This document shows positions 1 through 12,339 of a DNA stretch of 64,000 bases, one piece after another. The stretch lies in NCBI GenBank assembly GCA_028023455.1, contig JAQFVV010000450.1, positions 310,001-374,000 of the forward strand. Direction: 5' to 3'. The position numbers were made by a program, and so were the translations under genes. The stretch comes from Epiperipatus broadwayi (taxonomy: Eukaryota; Onychophora; Udeonychophora; Euonychophora; Peripatidae). Position 1 is the first letter of the stretch. Every line of letters starts with the position of its first letter. Under the pieces are notes generated by a model, which saw only the letters and a program-made list of their open reading frames with translations, made no database searches and was not told where the DNA came from.

Positions 1-455
1 AAGTCTTCAATTTTGTTTTATTTGAATTAAAGAGTTAGTGAGATTCGTTGTTAATATTACTTTAAAATATTGATAGGAACCCCTGAAGAGAGTAAAGTGT
101 TAAACTTCCCTGAGTTCGAAATCTGAGCATAACGGTAAAGTTAATTAAGGTGAAAATTGATTTGATGTGGTTGGATATAATAATTTTTTTTAAAATAATA
201 AATTAGTTATTGGGAACAGTTTTATATCAAAATTAAATCACATCATTCGTGGCATCCTATATGAAGACCTTAAATCTGACTATAGTGAGATGCGACTCCT
301 TAACTTATCTTGTTGAGAGGGGGCATACCGTTACATATGGCGCATCCAAGTAAGGCTCTGAATTATATATACCGTTACAATATATATATGCAAATTTATA
401 AATAAATATTTAAAAATACAGTATTTAAAAGCTTATAAAAAATATATGTATAACC
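1..455. other. AT-rich flank, no gene seen
   Basis: No open frame or repeat of a family seen elsewhere in the window was recognised. A tRNA box-B-like word (GAGTTCGAAATC) near 111-122 is isolated and has no matching box A, so it is not called as an RNA gene. Confidence 0.5.
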
Positions 456-538
456 GTCATTTAGGAGCGCTTTCAACCAACTTGTGGCTTTGTCAACTAT
501 CATGTTTAAAATGTCAGCTTTCCCATAATTCTATGATG

Positions 539-1039
539 TCAACTTTCCCATAATTCTGTGATCTGAATGTTTGCTGCTTGCCTATTAAACAAATGTTGTT
601 TGTATTTACATATCAACATCGCCTCTTTAATTTTCTTTTTATTATTATTTCTTTCAATTTCCAATATTTTTACGTTGTTATAATTAAAATCGAAACCATA
701 TATACATGATTTATTATGGTCATAAAAGACAGAAGCTGATAAATTATCATTATTTTTAAAATTTTGTTTTGTATTTTGAACCCTTTTAAATAACAATAAG
801 TGTTCCTTTGTTCTTTTTTCCAACGTGCACCTCGATTCACCTATATATCCACGGCCGCACCCACATGTCCATTTGTAAATGATACAATTTTTATTTGTAA
901 ATAAAGTTTTATCCTTTGAATTGTTTATTAATTTATTTAATGTAGGTGGTGCATAAAATGCAATGTTACATATTCCTTTATAAATTTTCTTAATGAAATT
1001 TGCCTGTTGATTTGAAATATATGGTATTGATATCCACAA
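539..1039 (-). CDS. Penelope-like element GIY-YIG endonuclease, C-terminal fragment
   Basis: An uninterrupted 166-residue frame that I read as the C-terminal end of a Penelope-like retroelement protein. PLEs join a telomerase-like reverse transcriptase to a GIY-YIG nuclease that nicks target DNA. The order fits: a linker with an SIPYIS motif (residues 4-9), then PPTLNKLI (31-38), then IYKW (54-57) as the GIY part, YIGES (65-69) as the YIG part, and R70 and H80 in the following helix. Cysteines 52, 59 and 61 fit the zinc-binding insertion of PLE nucleases. Similar coding sequence continues upstream to about 1090 (minus) without an obvious reverse transcriptase, so the element is 5'-truncated. 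A 25-bp unit (513-537, 538-562) is duplicated across the stop. About 55-75 bp past the stop lies GAAAGCGCT (around 463-471), shared with the PLE at 54.4 kb. The start shown is the first ATG in frame, not a real initiation site. Confidence 0.82.
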   Translation of the reverse strand: MWISIPYISNQQANFIKKIYKGICNIAFYAPPTLNKLINNSKDKTLFTNKNCIIYKWTCGCGRGYIGESRCTLEKRTKEHLLLFKRVQNTKQNFKNNDNLSASVFYDHNKSCIYGFDFNYNNVKILEIERNNNKKKIKEAMLICKYKQHLFNRQAANIQITELWES

Positions 1040-1099
1040 TTTTTTATCAGAATTAACACTTTTATTATTTTTATATTTATAAGTAAAATTTTTAATAGT

Positions 1100-4000
1100 A
1101 TAATAAACAGAATCATAATTGTATCATAATTATTCCTGTCTTTCACTGACGATAGCAAATAGCTTGAAATCATGATCTGAAAATGGAATTAAAGTTAGAG
1201 ATAGTGAATACTCGTTCTGATGTTTATGTAAACAGAAAACTACGCTTGACGGTGTTTTTGGTAGAACGCCATCTGTTATCATATATATATATAACAATTA
1301 GAAAACAGTCACCATCTAAACATACCAATATAGATAGTAATCAATATAATATTTCTCACTGTTGTCAAGGCAACCTCTCTCCTTTTTTTTATTATTTAAA
1401 TATATAAATATAAAATATAAACTAAACATTTAATGTGACTTTTGTTAATCATCATTATTCAGTTCTCAACTTTTATATATGTTAATTTGAAATTTATAAT
1501 TAACTTTTATATATGTTATGATTCTCTTCATAGACTTGTTTTTCTTTTGATGAACTGCATGTTTGTGTGTGTCATCTCCACTAGGAAAAACTTCCATCTC
1601 TTCACTTAAATTTGCATCACTGTCCTGAAATAATCTAGTCTAATGTAATCGTATATCTCATTAACCAGTTGCATCTTCCCTCCACTACAGTCGAAGAGCA
1701 GCACTACAGAAGGGTTCAAGACCTGCAATACTGAGTTCGAACCCAGTAGATTGACTACACAACCTATAACTATGGGATAACGTACCTGCCACTACATTAG
1801 CAAACATCTTTTAGGCCACGGAGGTCAGGGAGATGCAAGAGACTCTAACTAATTCTATTACAACTAATATTATTACTAATCTAATGAATGACCTTGTTAT
1901 ATTTAATTTATTTTGACATGAGACACTATGGCTATAGGACATTAAGGAAATAGACATGAAGACGTAGATATAATTAAAACTATATTTAATATTGATGTAA
2001 CTCTATTTACAAGCTTGGAATTTGATCTTTGTCAATACTTGTAATATGGAATGAGTTCACATTATTAACACATTAATCATTTGACTTGTCCCTTTGGGTA
2101 CTTAATGGTAGCAATCGTTATTTCATGCCCCAGACTAAGTACATTGGCTATCATGTGAGGTAATCGTCCAAGAAGATATATGGCTATGAATTTACTCACC
2201 CCAACAATAGATTATATATAAAGTTTTATTTGCATGATTAATTCTAAAGAGATCCTGTTATTGGAGGGCAAATAACCTGGGAGACTTGGGAAATGAAATC
2301 ATAAGCAGAGAGTAAAGGAATAATGAACTGGACGAGAGGTGGTATTGATAGAGATGCCATAGAATAATAAAGGAGCAAACTTTGAGATGCAAATCAGGAG
2401 GGAAATATAAATTCATGGGCGGGCTTTCTGCCAGGGACCCTATGAAACCGGTCATAATCGCAAGTCTGGGTTTATGGGAACTTCTGCCATTGTTATTACC
2501 CGACCGCATAAAGGACTCAGCTTTCCATGGGAGCACTTTGAACTGTGCCCTTCCATATGGAGTGGAACGATACCTTTAAACATAAGTATCCGGTGATTTC
2601 CGTGGCTTTAAACAAAAGAAAACTTTGGCATTGCTCAATAATAACACCTATCACTTGATAATATAATGTGATTTATATATTTAATTGCTAATAAATGATG
2701 ACTCACTCCTGAGGCCCACATTTACAAGTGATTAACTTACAAGCCCTCAAATAACCTGAGATTGGTTTAATTATAAAGTTTAATTAAATTGACACCAATT
2801 GTTACTAATAATAGAAGGGTAAAGATTATAATGCTATCATATTTCTATTGTTAAGTTAAGATATCCGCCCACACTCATAGCTAATCATGAAAGTCAGATG
2901 CATCTCTGAAGCTATGATAATTCATTTAAAATATAAGATGATACTAGAAAGCATATTAATATAAAATGAGATGCATCCAAGAAATAATTTTATAAAATAT
3001 AAAGATAGATAATTCCCGAGCTAGCCGCTTTATCAACATAAAATGAGTTTACTGTAAATATATTATCTAATGACTCCATGCATTTTGGCGAGGGCTACGA
3101 ATTCTAACATTTAATAAAGTTGAGAGGCTAGGTCGGAAATTATTAAGGCAAGAAATTAATTACGTCAATAAATAAATATTAATAGAACTGGATACCCAAA
3201 GAATAGAAAAGATTGTATAGTAATTAAACATTTAAAGGTTACAGATTCCTAAGAATTTTAGTGGTTTTAATAGGATTTATATTAGAAATTATGAATAAAA
3301 TTATACAAATTAGAGATATGAGTTCTAGTTTTGAATAAAAGAGCGTGAAAGTTCTTAAAGATTTTGGGTATCTGTTACCTTTGATTTAAGCAGAACATGC
3401 ACGTTTCTGAGTCATTCTCTTGTTTATGAAGTATGGTGCAGTAGTTTTTCTTTAACAGTTCATTTAGTGATCATGATTATAAGCAGCAGTTGATTAGACA
3501 GCAGTATACGGATTACAGCAGACAATTTCAGTTCATTTTAAAAGCAAGTAAGGGATTCAGTGCATTTCCCATCCTCCAGAGGAGAATAGCGCATGCCTAC
3601 TACTCGGACATCGCAATATTAGACGTAAATAGCATACTTTAATAATTTGATGAATAGGTTGTATCACAAACACATGAAAGAAAGGTAAAAAAAAAGCAGC
3701 AGGCCGATCCATTTTACCTTGAACAAGACTATATATACCTTTTTGTTTCCCTTGCTCTTTATCTTTCGGATCCATCTGACAGAACATAATTGTTCGCCTT
3801 TTAGGTCCGCTCAAATATCTGCAGGTAAAATAATGCATTAAGAGCACATGTTTCATTTGTCATTTCAATCCAAATATTTTGCTTTACTTTATTGCGTATT
3901 TCACCTATGACCTCATTATACTGCAGGTGTTTCTTTAAAAACTAATTAAAAGCTTTTAGGAATATTTCTCAGTATTCTATTGTCTCTCCCCACTCACTAT

Positions 4001-4500
4001 GACTTGCAATATTACTTAACAAGAAAATTTCTACTTTTAATACATTTAAATATTTAAAAAGGTTAAAAACAAATTTTAGATTTTATAAATTAAAATGTTA
4101 TATAACTTTGACCTAAATAATTATTAACGCAAAGTATTGAATATTCTAAATTTAATAAATTATTTTTAGAGCATTATATCTCGTATTGGAGTGTGTGTGC
4201 ATGTGGCATATTTAACAAGCTTTTATGTATATAACTAATACTATTATATGCACACAGTCCAATATTGAGGGTTTAAATTTAGGTGGGATAGAAGAGTGGG
4301 TAGAAGACAATGGAACAAATATGACTGAGGTGAAACTAAGATTCGAATTTGAATCTTACAGTTTCAGTATGTTATTAGCTTTTCTAGTTTTTTTCAAAGC
4401 GGGGTAAATTATTGTCAATAGTTTTATTTCTTCGCAAGAGGTATCAAAATCTCTAGAATCACATATTAAATTTATTTTTGTTGCCTTTTTCTATTAGTTA
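1100..4500. other. Intergenic AT-rich DNA without recognised genes
   Basis: Short open frames here (for example around 2258-2579 and 3557-3856) show no motif I recognise and are probably chance frames. A tRNA-like box B (GAGTTCGAACCC, about 1733-1744) has flanking complementary bases but no convincing cloverleaf, so it may be the remnant of a SINE. I saw no other structure. Confidence 0.5.
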
Positions 4501-4550
4501 TCCATTAGGTAAAGTGCTGGACTTGTCCTAGTATTTTTAATCTAAAGCTT

Positions 4551-4611
4551 GAATATCCTGATATCTCACTGACGAAGCTAGTAGAGAAACCGGTCTGGAT
4601 TGAGGATATTC
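4551..4611 (+). ncRNA. Hammerhead-like ribozyme fold, family 2, copy 1
   Basis: A 9-bp outer helix (GAATATCCT 4551-4559 with AGGATATTC 4603-4611) encloses CTGACGA (4569-4575), a weak stem II with loop AGTAG, GAAA, and the six-base minimal stem III ACCGGT followed by C (4595). That is the order of a type I hammerhead: CUGANGA, stem II, GAAA, stem III, NUH cleavage site, here GUC, with cleavage predicted between 4595 and 4596. Inner stem I is only about three pairs and stem II is poor, so activity is doubtful. The same arrangement recurs at 36521-36583, with flanking similarity from about 4510 to 4630. Confidence 0.5.
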
Positions 4612-4726
4612 TGCAAAGCTTGTTAAGAGCTCTTTATAAAAAATATCAGCATTATATTTTACATGAGTCATCCTGATTGAATAAATTTATTATTTCTAAA
4701 TTTATATTTTTATTTTGAAAGACTTG

Positions 4727-5935
4727 TTAATCATGTCGTTTATTCACTGATTGGAGTACAAATTTTAAGCATTGATGATTTGTATAGTCTTTAAGTCCAC
4801 AAAGTTTACAAAAATGATGTGGACAATCTTTTATAAAATGTGTTCTGGCTTTACAAAAAAAAAAAAACAAACATTGGAGGGCTGTGCCTCTAAAAGTGAT
4901 AATAAGTGGTGAGCTGTTTGTTGAATGCAGGGTAGGGATATCTATTGGTTGCACTTTTTTACACAACTGAATTTCAAATGGAGCAGTATTAATAAGAACT
5001 GATAAAGAAGCTCTCTTTTCCAATAGATATTTAAAATTTCCAATTTTGCATTAGTTATTTAAAATTCTTGCCTTTTAAAAGCGGGTTATGTTTTTTTACC
5101 ATATTTAAAAGTTTTAAAAGCGGGTCTATTAGTATCTATGTAGCATACAATTTTATCATTTATAAAATGTACAGTCATATCACAAATTGTCTTTGGTGTG
5201 ATATTTTTGAATTCGAATATTAAATACCTATTGTTAGGATGATCCAAAACCTTGAAAATCATTCTCCACAACCTTTTTTCTGGCAAATATGTGTACATCA
5301 GTTAAAAATGTTAAAACAGATGTATTTAAATCAGTAGTAGTAATTATAGAAGTTTTTTCATTGTACAATGGAGAAAATGAATCCAAAACATGGTGGCCTA
5401 GTTGTTAGAATAGCTGTCTTCCAAGCAGCTGGCCCCGCTTCCCGGTCAACGCATCTGACATATGGAAAAAAAAAAACATGTATAGATACTGAATTATTAA
5501 ATTTGCTGTAATGGTTAAATAATCCTGATCAATTTTAATATTAGAATGTAGATTTAAATTAATTGTATGAAATTCATTTTCTTGTTCATTTTCAATATTA
5601 AAAAATTCAGCAATACTACCATGATTTGAAATATGTTTTTGTAATATCTTTAATCTGAGATTCCAAAATGGTTTCTTTCATAATAAATTTAGTAGATTCA
5701 GATTTTTCTTTTATTCTTTCAACATTTTTAAAATAAGAATAATAGTTTGAAGTTGCAGCGTTGCAAAATCTAGCTTAATTTCTGATTTTTCATTGTTGTC
5801 AGCGATCCTTGCATTAATTTTACTACAAGAATTTTAATTTTTCTGTTCTAAATAATCCAGCCCATTCTTAGAAATTGAAAACTTTTTAAAAGTAATTTTA
5901 GAAGTATTAGACATTTCAAATTGAGTTTATCCAAT
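4727..5935 (-). pseudogene. LINE ORF1 (gag-like) fragment with zinc knuckle
   Basis: Read on the minus strand, broken frames from about 5910 down to 4727 give a gag-like ORF1 of a non-LTR retrotransposon, the RNA-binding partner of the reverse transcriptase. Visible parts are a PEKRLWRMIFKVLDHPNNRY block (near 5220-5280), a C-x2-C-x4-H-x4-C knuckle (KARTHFIKDC, near 4810-4860) whose first half is stretched by an A-run, and a second Cys/His cluster (CKLCGL..NHQC). The block resembles LWDAIFQIAEDPNPRY in the plus-strand LINE at 7.7-7.8 kb, so both come from related elements. Several frameshifts and a SINE insertion (5390-5476) make it a pseudogene. No endonuclease or RT follows to the left, so only the 5' part is present. 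Confidence 0.65.
5390..5476 (+). repeat. tRNA-derived SINE, copy 1 (inside LINE ORF1)
   Basis: A tRNA-like unit (box A-like TGGTGGCCTAGTTG, anticodon loop CTTCCAA, box B-like region GCTTCCCGGT) ends in the family tail ATCTGACATATG plus an A-run. It interrupts the minus-strand LINE ORF1. The candidate target-site duplication is AAAACATG on both sides (about 5386-5393 and just after the A-run). Two positions of box B differ from the pol III consensus, so it is an old or weak copy. Confidence 0.75.
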
Positions 5936-5989
5936 ATTTATAAAACTACAGCCCTAGGTAGAGCTTACCCTTGAAGAGAAACAAATATC

Positions 5990-7290
5990 TCTATTCACTG
6001 GTATAATTTTCAGTTTTAACTGTATAAAAATTAGCATAAAGCTTCAAATTTATCAAAAGCTGAAATAGTGGCCAACTGCCCTGGTTAAGTACAGCCTGAT
6101 CATTACTACTACTATCCATGATGATGGTTTTTTTTCCCTCAGTATCCTCACCACAACAGGTCAGGGCCAAAGAAAGCCTCCCAATCACATCAATCAAACT
6201 CAAGATAAATGGACTTTTACTCTGAACACCCCCCCCCCCCAAGATTAAATCCACAATACCCATCAATCCCATATAACAATTTAATCTAATACTATTTCTT
6301 ATCTGAATCCTATGACATAAGTTACAAAGATCATCATTACTAAAAATTATGTATGAATACTAGAGTAAATATTTACACACTGTGAAATATTCCCATATAA
6401 TCATATCCCCTTTAATTCTACTCTAAACATCTACGTTTGTAACCAATCACTTGTAAACACATTTGAACAATGCTGTTTTTCTAATTGATATACGTTTGTT
6501 AAATCTGCCACACCAATATAATCCTGGCAGAACCATTGTTGTTGTAGTAATAATAATAATAATAATAATAATCACCATCATCTATTGAAAATTAGAAATA
6601 ATCGTTTAAATAACCCAACAGTATTTAAGTACAAGTAGCTTTTGGAAAATTTTCAATAACAACCGAATTCTCTAGTAATGCATCTGCATTTATGTTAAAA
6701 AATATTAAAATACTGTATATTTTATTTGATTAATATTTTAAATATTTAAAAAGATTCGATTCTAAAAATGGAAAAAAAAAAGATTCAATATTTTTCATAT
6801 TAAATGGAAAATTCCAATTTTAATAGATTTTTATACACCGAACTTTTAAAAAAAGTTTACTTATAAGTTATAATGAAAGATCATCATAAGATTCATGTGT
6901 GTGTAGATGCATATGTGTATAATCAGAAAAATTATGATTAATAATGTTTACTGCTAAGCAAATTAAAATTTATAATTAAATTTATTTTCTATAAAAATGT
7001 TTAATTTACATTAAAAATACTTTCTGATTACTATGGTTATTTTTTGTTAACTATAAACAAAAAGAAAAAAAAAGCTACATTTTAAAAGATACATAAATAG
7101 CAAAATGTAGAGGGCGAAATAGGTAAAATTTTGGTTACTTCATTAAATTTTTTAAGGTAAAATAATATAATTTTCCATTAATGCATGTTTAAAAAAAAAT
7201 CAGGATTATATTTATTTTAGAACAATAAAATTATATAGTACAATAAATATAGGAATTAACAAGTAAATATTTAAATTAGGGTAAAAAAGA
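5990..7290. other. AT-rich spacer with C-run and (TAA) microsatellite
   Basis: No gene seen. It holds a 12-base C-run at 6229-6240 and a TAA microsatellite at about 6547-6571. The open frame across the C-run (5991-6272, minus) has no recognisable motif. Confidence 0.5.
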
Positions 7291-7306
7291 AACTCAATCT
7301 TGTAAT

Positions 7307-9005
7307 ATGTCTTCCTCTAAGGAAAATGATTTCAATCTTTCAATTTTTACCTATGTAAACGCTACTAAAAGTTTTTCCAATAATAAATCATATCGGATTT
7401 TAAACAAAACTGACAATAATAATGACATCAGTGAAAATAAAAAAAACAAATCAATCCACAATCCCTCGATTTCACCATTCAACTATCAATGACGCTATCA
7501 AACTGAATTTACTAGCACAGCCTCCTAATTCAAAAGTTAACCTTAGTCAGTTAACTTGGTCTGATGACGAACTGGACTGAATATCAGAATATTTCAATTC
7601 AACAGTACCTAAACACCTTTTTTTTTTTTTCTCTTTCAAGAGATTTTTTTTTACAAAAAAATCAATAATACTTGCCATCACCAATACAAACTGTTCACTA
7701 TACAGATTTCAAAAAGATCTATATGAAGCATTATTAAGTATATACAACCTATGGGATGCAATCTTTCAAATTGCAGAAGATCCTAATCCAAGATATATTG
7801 CCATTGAATTTCATAATGAAGAACAAAAAGAGATTTAAAAAAAAAAGATTAAAACGCTAGGAGATTACGTTCTAATCAAAGTAAAACAACACAAAGAATT
7901 TTATCACTGGCTTGATTAAAAATACTTATTTTAATTATAATATCGATAACTTCCATAGACTGATGGAACCTTTGGAGTGGTCATAGAATTTCAGCCAACC
8001 TACTTTAAAAATGCTCCTGTTACAATATATGGCAATAGTTTCGAATTCAAAGTCAAGCTACATCAAAACATAGACCCTAACAATATTCCTAACCAAATCA
8101 TGGATCAAGAAGCCATGCTACTACTACTAATTCATGGACTCAAACTTCAATGCTTTCATTGCAAACAAAGAGGCCACACAATAAATACCTGCCCCAGATT
8201 AGCCTGTCCACAATCTGATATGAATGCCACTGTCTCACACTAATGTACCAAATTAATAGAACACACTCAAAAAACAACAAACACACAGTTATCTGATAAT
8301 GGAGCAGAAACATCTATAACCAGTATGGATCTTGAATATTCTGATACGTTCCCTAATATAACTAAAAAAACAATTCAACAATCATCTAACAAAGCAAGTT
8401 TAACACCGACCATAGAACAGTTATCAAATAAAAAATTAGAATCAACCTCTAGAATAAGAATTGACTTTATGAATAATGATGATTCCCCCATTATAGATAA
8501 AGTTTACCAATCAACTAATAAAGTAAATAATTTTTTTCCCAGCTGCAAATCAATGCAAAACTAACTATCAAACTAATAATGATACACCAATTCTAACACT
8601 CAATAAGACAATCATCTGATATTATGGACAATATTATCCTTTTCAAATGTTCCAACAATTCCTACAAATGAAGAGCATAATTCCAAACGCAAGCCTGGTT
8701 GTCCACATTGTAAAAAATGAAATAGAAAGAAGGCTTGTAATATGAAAGCAAGTGATAAAGAAGTCTTTTTATCAAGAATGGACTTTAAAGTTAAGACTAC
8801 TACAAATACTACTCACAAAACAGAACATGAATTCTCTTCAGAAGAAGATCAAACTATTATTGAAGATACAATGTCAATGTTTTGTCCTTCAATTAACAAA
8901 AATACTATTGTGAATATAAATCCAAATGCCAATATATCAGAAGTTGATAATACTGATTCATTCATGACCTTAGAGTCAATATTTTTTTTAAAAAATCCTT
9001 TTTAA
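7307..9005 (+). pseudogene. LINE ORF1, CCHC zinc-knuckle protein (broken)
   Basis: ORF1 products bind element RNA and help form the retrotransposition particle. The first frame begins with ATG at 7307. A later block, LWDAIFQIAEDPNPRYIAIEF (about 7740-7815), matches the ORF1 fragment at 5.2 kb. A knuckle C-x2-C-x4-H-x4-C (CFHCKQRGHTINTC; Cys59, Cys62, His67, Cys72 of the frame starting at 7977) is intact. A second short Cys pair (CPHCKK, about 8698-8715) follows. The region after the knuckle is rich in Ser, Thr and Asn, as ORF1 tails often are. There are at least four frame interruptions. Confidence 0.7.
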
Positions 9006-9026
9006 TTATCCTAAACTAACCCAAAA

Positions 9027-9700
9027 TGAAAATAAAAATTAGAGCATTTAATAATATCAGGGGATTAAATCATCCAAACAAAATATTCCAATTAGCTAAA
9101 TGGTTTGACATTGTTCAACCACACATATTAGGCCTACTTGAAACAAAAATTTATTGTAGCTCACAAACTGATCCATTTAAATATCTCCATAACTGAGATT
9201 TCTCAATCTTTTCCAAATCATCCAACTCACCATCAGCAAGAACTGGCTTAATTATAGCAGTCTTGTTCTTTCAAAATATTGTATATTGATCCACATATGT
9301 TAATAACCACTCTACATCACTCAGCACTAATTTTAAATATTGTCTTTGTTTACATTCCTTCAGGCCTATACATTATAAATAGAATAAAACTGACTTTAAA
9401 TTCCTTCCATGCTTACTATTAGCAGATTTAAACATGAAAATTTTGACTCTAGATGGATATACAGATTGTCCTTTCCACTAATGAGTGGCGAAAACTTCTT
9501 ACTGAATAATTCATATTGATTTAATAATGGTAGACACCTATCACTAATAGATTTGTTTTTTTACTCCTCCATGTTACTCATCTTTCTCAGATCATTTAGC
9601 CTTAGTAGTTTCAACGAATCTTGACTTATTCCAAAAAACTCAATTTCATAGTGGTAAAACAATTTGCTCTTCCGAATAACACTACAGAATTCCTATTTTC
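9027..9700 (+). pseudogene. LINE apurinic-type endonuclease domain (broken)
   Basis: This domain nicks target DNA to prime reverse transcription. Starting at about 9027 the frame reads an N..RGLN start, then LAKWFDIVQP and GLLETKI, which is the APE-type asparagine and the catalytic glutamate (ET). LLLADLNM near 9417-9440 stands where families have GDFN. SDHLALVVSTN near 9590-9625 holds the conserved Ser-Asp-His. The motifs are spaced as in intact LINEs, but stops and frameshifts occur between them. Confidence 0.72.
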
Positions 9701-10289
9701 AGAAATATATATTCAAATATTTAAACTCAGCATACTAGATCTTGATCCATACAAACGTAGATTGCATTCATTAATATTCTGTCATTTACAATCAATCATA
9801 TTACAAAGAATAAACCCCTCACCAATAAGATTATTAGCACTTGCAGATAAATTACATAAAAGTAATTCACTCTACACCATCCAATAATGCAATGTAAGAA
9901 TTAAAACCTTAAAAAACCAGTATAAATCCACATGTGAAACACTTAGGCAGTATTTAGCAATTAAAAAAAAGAATATATTGAAGCAGACCCCACACTGGTA
10001 GAGAAACTACATCCGATGGGCATTAGGCCAAACCCCAACCATCAGAGTACCTACTACACTATATAATGAAAATAAAATATATACAGGAGATAATGTGCTA
10101 CATTTCCTGTTTATTCATTACAAAAGCAAACTCAAAGCAGGGAGGCATTCAACCCATCTGCAAACTTTCTTGAGTAATGTGAAAACATGCCTCTCTTCAC
10201 ACCAGAGGGACTTAGTGCTAAATTAATTTCTTTCCCAGACTCAAGTTATCCAGGCATTTATGGCCACCATGTTTTATTTTCAACCATTT

Positions 10290-11215
10290 AAATCATTTCA
10301 CATCAAAATACCTTGCGAACTTGGGCAATCACATATCTAAACAAGTCTGTCATATACATGGAATTTATTCAATATCTCTCATACCATTTATTAAAAAACA
10401 AGAAAAGATTCCATCATTTCAAAATCTTAGGTTAATATCAATGGCTCCACTAGGAATTAAAATTTTAGAATCCACATTAAAAGACAAACTAGAGCTATAC
10501 CTTCTACTTGCATTATTTAAATACCAATTTCCAAAGAAGGTTGCTTAAACAAACCAAGCAGCCTTTTTTTTTAAATTTAATAATTTTTTTTTTTAAAAAA
10601 TAAAAAACCTTTATTAACACAATAACTATTTACAATTTATACAAGTAATTAAACAAATGATAAATATGTTACAGTTTTGTATACCAAAACCCAAAGAATT
10701 TGATATATTCCACTATTAAGGCAAATCTTTTTATTTAAAACAATCATAAGCATAGTAAGAGAAAGGAAAAAAATACAGTCCATTAGTGATTCAACTAGAT
10801 ATTAAGATTGCACTTGATATGATTCAAATAGACCTCCTTATTAATGCCGTAGAAGAATATATAGTACCTAAAATGATCCTATACATACCAACTAACCTCC
10901 TCATAAATTATGAAATACATATAACATTGAATGGAAAATTCACCACAGCCTTTATTTCAAATTGCTCAATACCAGAAGGTACCCACTAAGTGCTCTTCTT
11001 TTTACTACATACATCAATCCCATTACTTTTGGAGATTGAGAAAGAATTGCCAGGAATATTCATTCCAGAACTTAATACCAGCATATCAATCATCACATAT
11101 ATGGATGATATATCAATATTTCTAAGAACAACTAAGCAGATTCCTAAATTACAAAAAAATCTGGTTAATTTTACTGCAAAATATAGTTTAACATGGACAA
11201 ATCATGTGCTTGGTT
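10290..11215 (+). pseudogene. LINE reverse transcriptase domain (broken)
   Basis: Frames at 10321-10548, 10786-10989 and 10990-11217 carry successive RT blocks: SLIPFIKKQEKIPSFQNLRLIS (block 1-2, the usual LIPKK...NYRPIS), IQLDIKIALDMIQ (block A, with the catalytic aspartate), a degraded block B near SIPEGTH (10965-10989) and YMDDISIF (11098-11121, block C with both catalytic aspartates). It has an in-frame stop between blocks B and C and a long AT-rich gap at 10560-10770. It lies directly downstream of the endonuclease in the same orientation. Confidence 0.78.
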
Positions 11216-11329
11216 AATCAACACAGGAAAAACATATAAGCAACTTCAAAGGGAATCCAACTCCTTAACTTGGTTTTCTATTCTATCTAAGTAATTTAAC
11301 ATCACGAAAAGAATGAAAGCCTAATAAAA

Positions 11330-12300
11330 TCATTTTCTAAGTCACACCCATCTCTCTATTCAAAAATTTCTCTGCTCAACCTTCTCGTTATAACAAGAAT
11401 TGCATATTTTTCACCAATAATAATATATACAAAAGTTTTTAATAGAAAAATATATCTTCAATTAAGAAGGCTAATTTGGGGAAATTGTACAGCAGTTATC
11501 TCAATAAACTACAACAACCACTAAATCTCAATGGTCTTGGATTACATATGATTAATATATTTAAAATAAAATAAAAAAAGTAAATGTCTTTATTTCATGT
11601 AACAAATTATTCCCACATATAATAGAAATATTAAAAATTATGTAAACTGACAAATCAGCACCACTACTCAAATTCTGGGAAAATCTCATTGTACCACTTT
11701 GCACAATTCCTAACTTTAATCTTTTCCCCTCCAGTCCAAAATACAAATATTGGCAAATATTTAGTCTTATTCAAATCTCTACCTCAAATCATGAAAAGAA
11801 ACCAATACTTAATATAAACAACAAACAACAAATTAAAAATTTAAATTCTGGTCGCTCAAACCCAAGTATTTTGAATTTCTTATCAAAATAAACATAGAAT
11901 CCCTACCTACCTTTCACTTTTGTAGACACAGAAGACAGTATAAGCACATTGATGAACAACGCAGCCTTTGCCATAAAGATTCTGAAACTCAACATCATCT
12001 TTTCTTTGAATGTGAGGGCCTTGAGAACATGCACAAACCAATATCCAAACTTTTTAACAACTCCAAATGCTCTCTGGTGCACCAGATGCAAATTCATGTC
12101 TAACAGCAATCCCAGAAGACCCCCATACACCTGAAATAAACTAGAAACTTTTAAGGAAAGAGATAAAAAACTATCATCCCACACAATGTTTGAAGACACT
12201 TGGTCTCTAAGGCAACAACATCTGAAACTATAATAAGATATAACCATTCTCTGAAAGTAAATGCAACAATGGTAAAACCTCAAGATTTAGACGTCTTCTT
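11330..12300 (+). pseudogene. LINE C-terminal Cys/His domain and 3' end
   Basis: After the RT come a conserved-looking LRRLIWGNCT block (about 11465-11495) and, near 11930-12040, a Cys/His cluster (SLCHKDSETQHHLFFECEG). This is the C..C..ET..H.FF.C zinc-binding pattern of the zf-RVT type, seen at the C-terminus of several LINE polyproteins. It ends in pyrimidine-rich tracts at 12298-12325. The overlapping minus-strand open frame (11903-12283) is a shadow of this coding strand. Confidence 0.62.
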
Positions 12301-12339
12301 TTTTTTCTTTCTTTTTTTTTTTACTCATATAGTTTTTTT

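Noticed and set aside
1700-1760. tRNA gene suggested by GAGTTCGAACCC
   Set aside because: Box B alone; no acceptor helix or box A at the right distance.
5991-6272. 93-residue minus-strand frame as a gene
   Set aside because: It crosses a C-run that gives a Gly stretch and has no motif or relative in the window.
11903-12283. 126-residue minus-strand frame
   Set aside because: It is the antisense shadow of the LINE Cys/His 3' domain, whose plus-strand motif order fits a known family.
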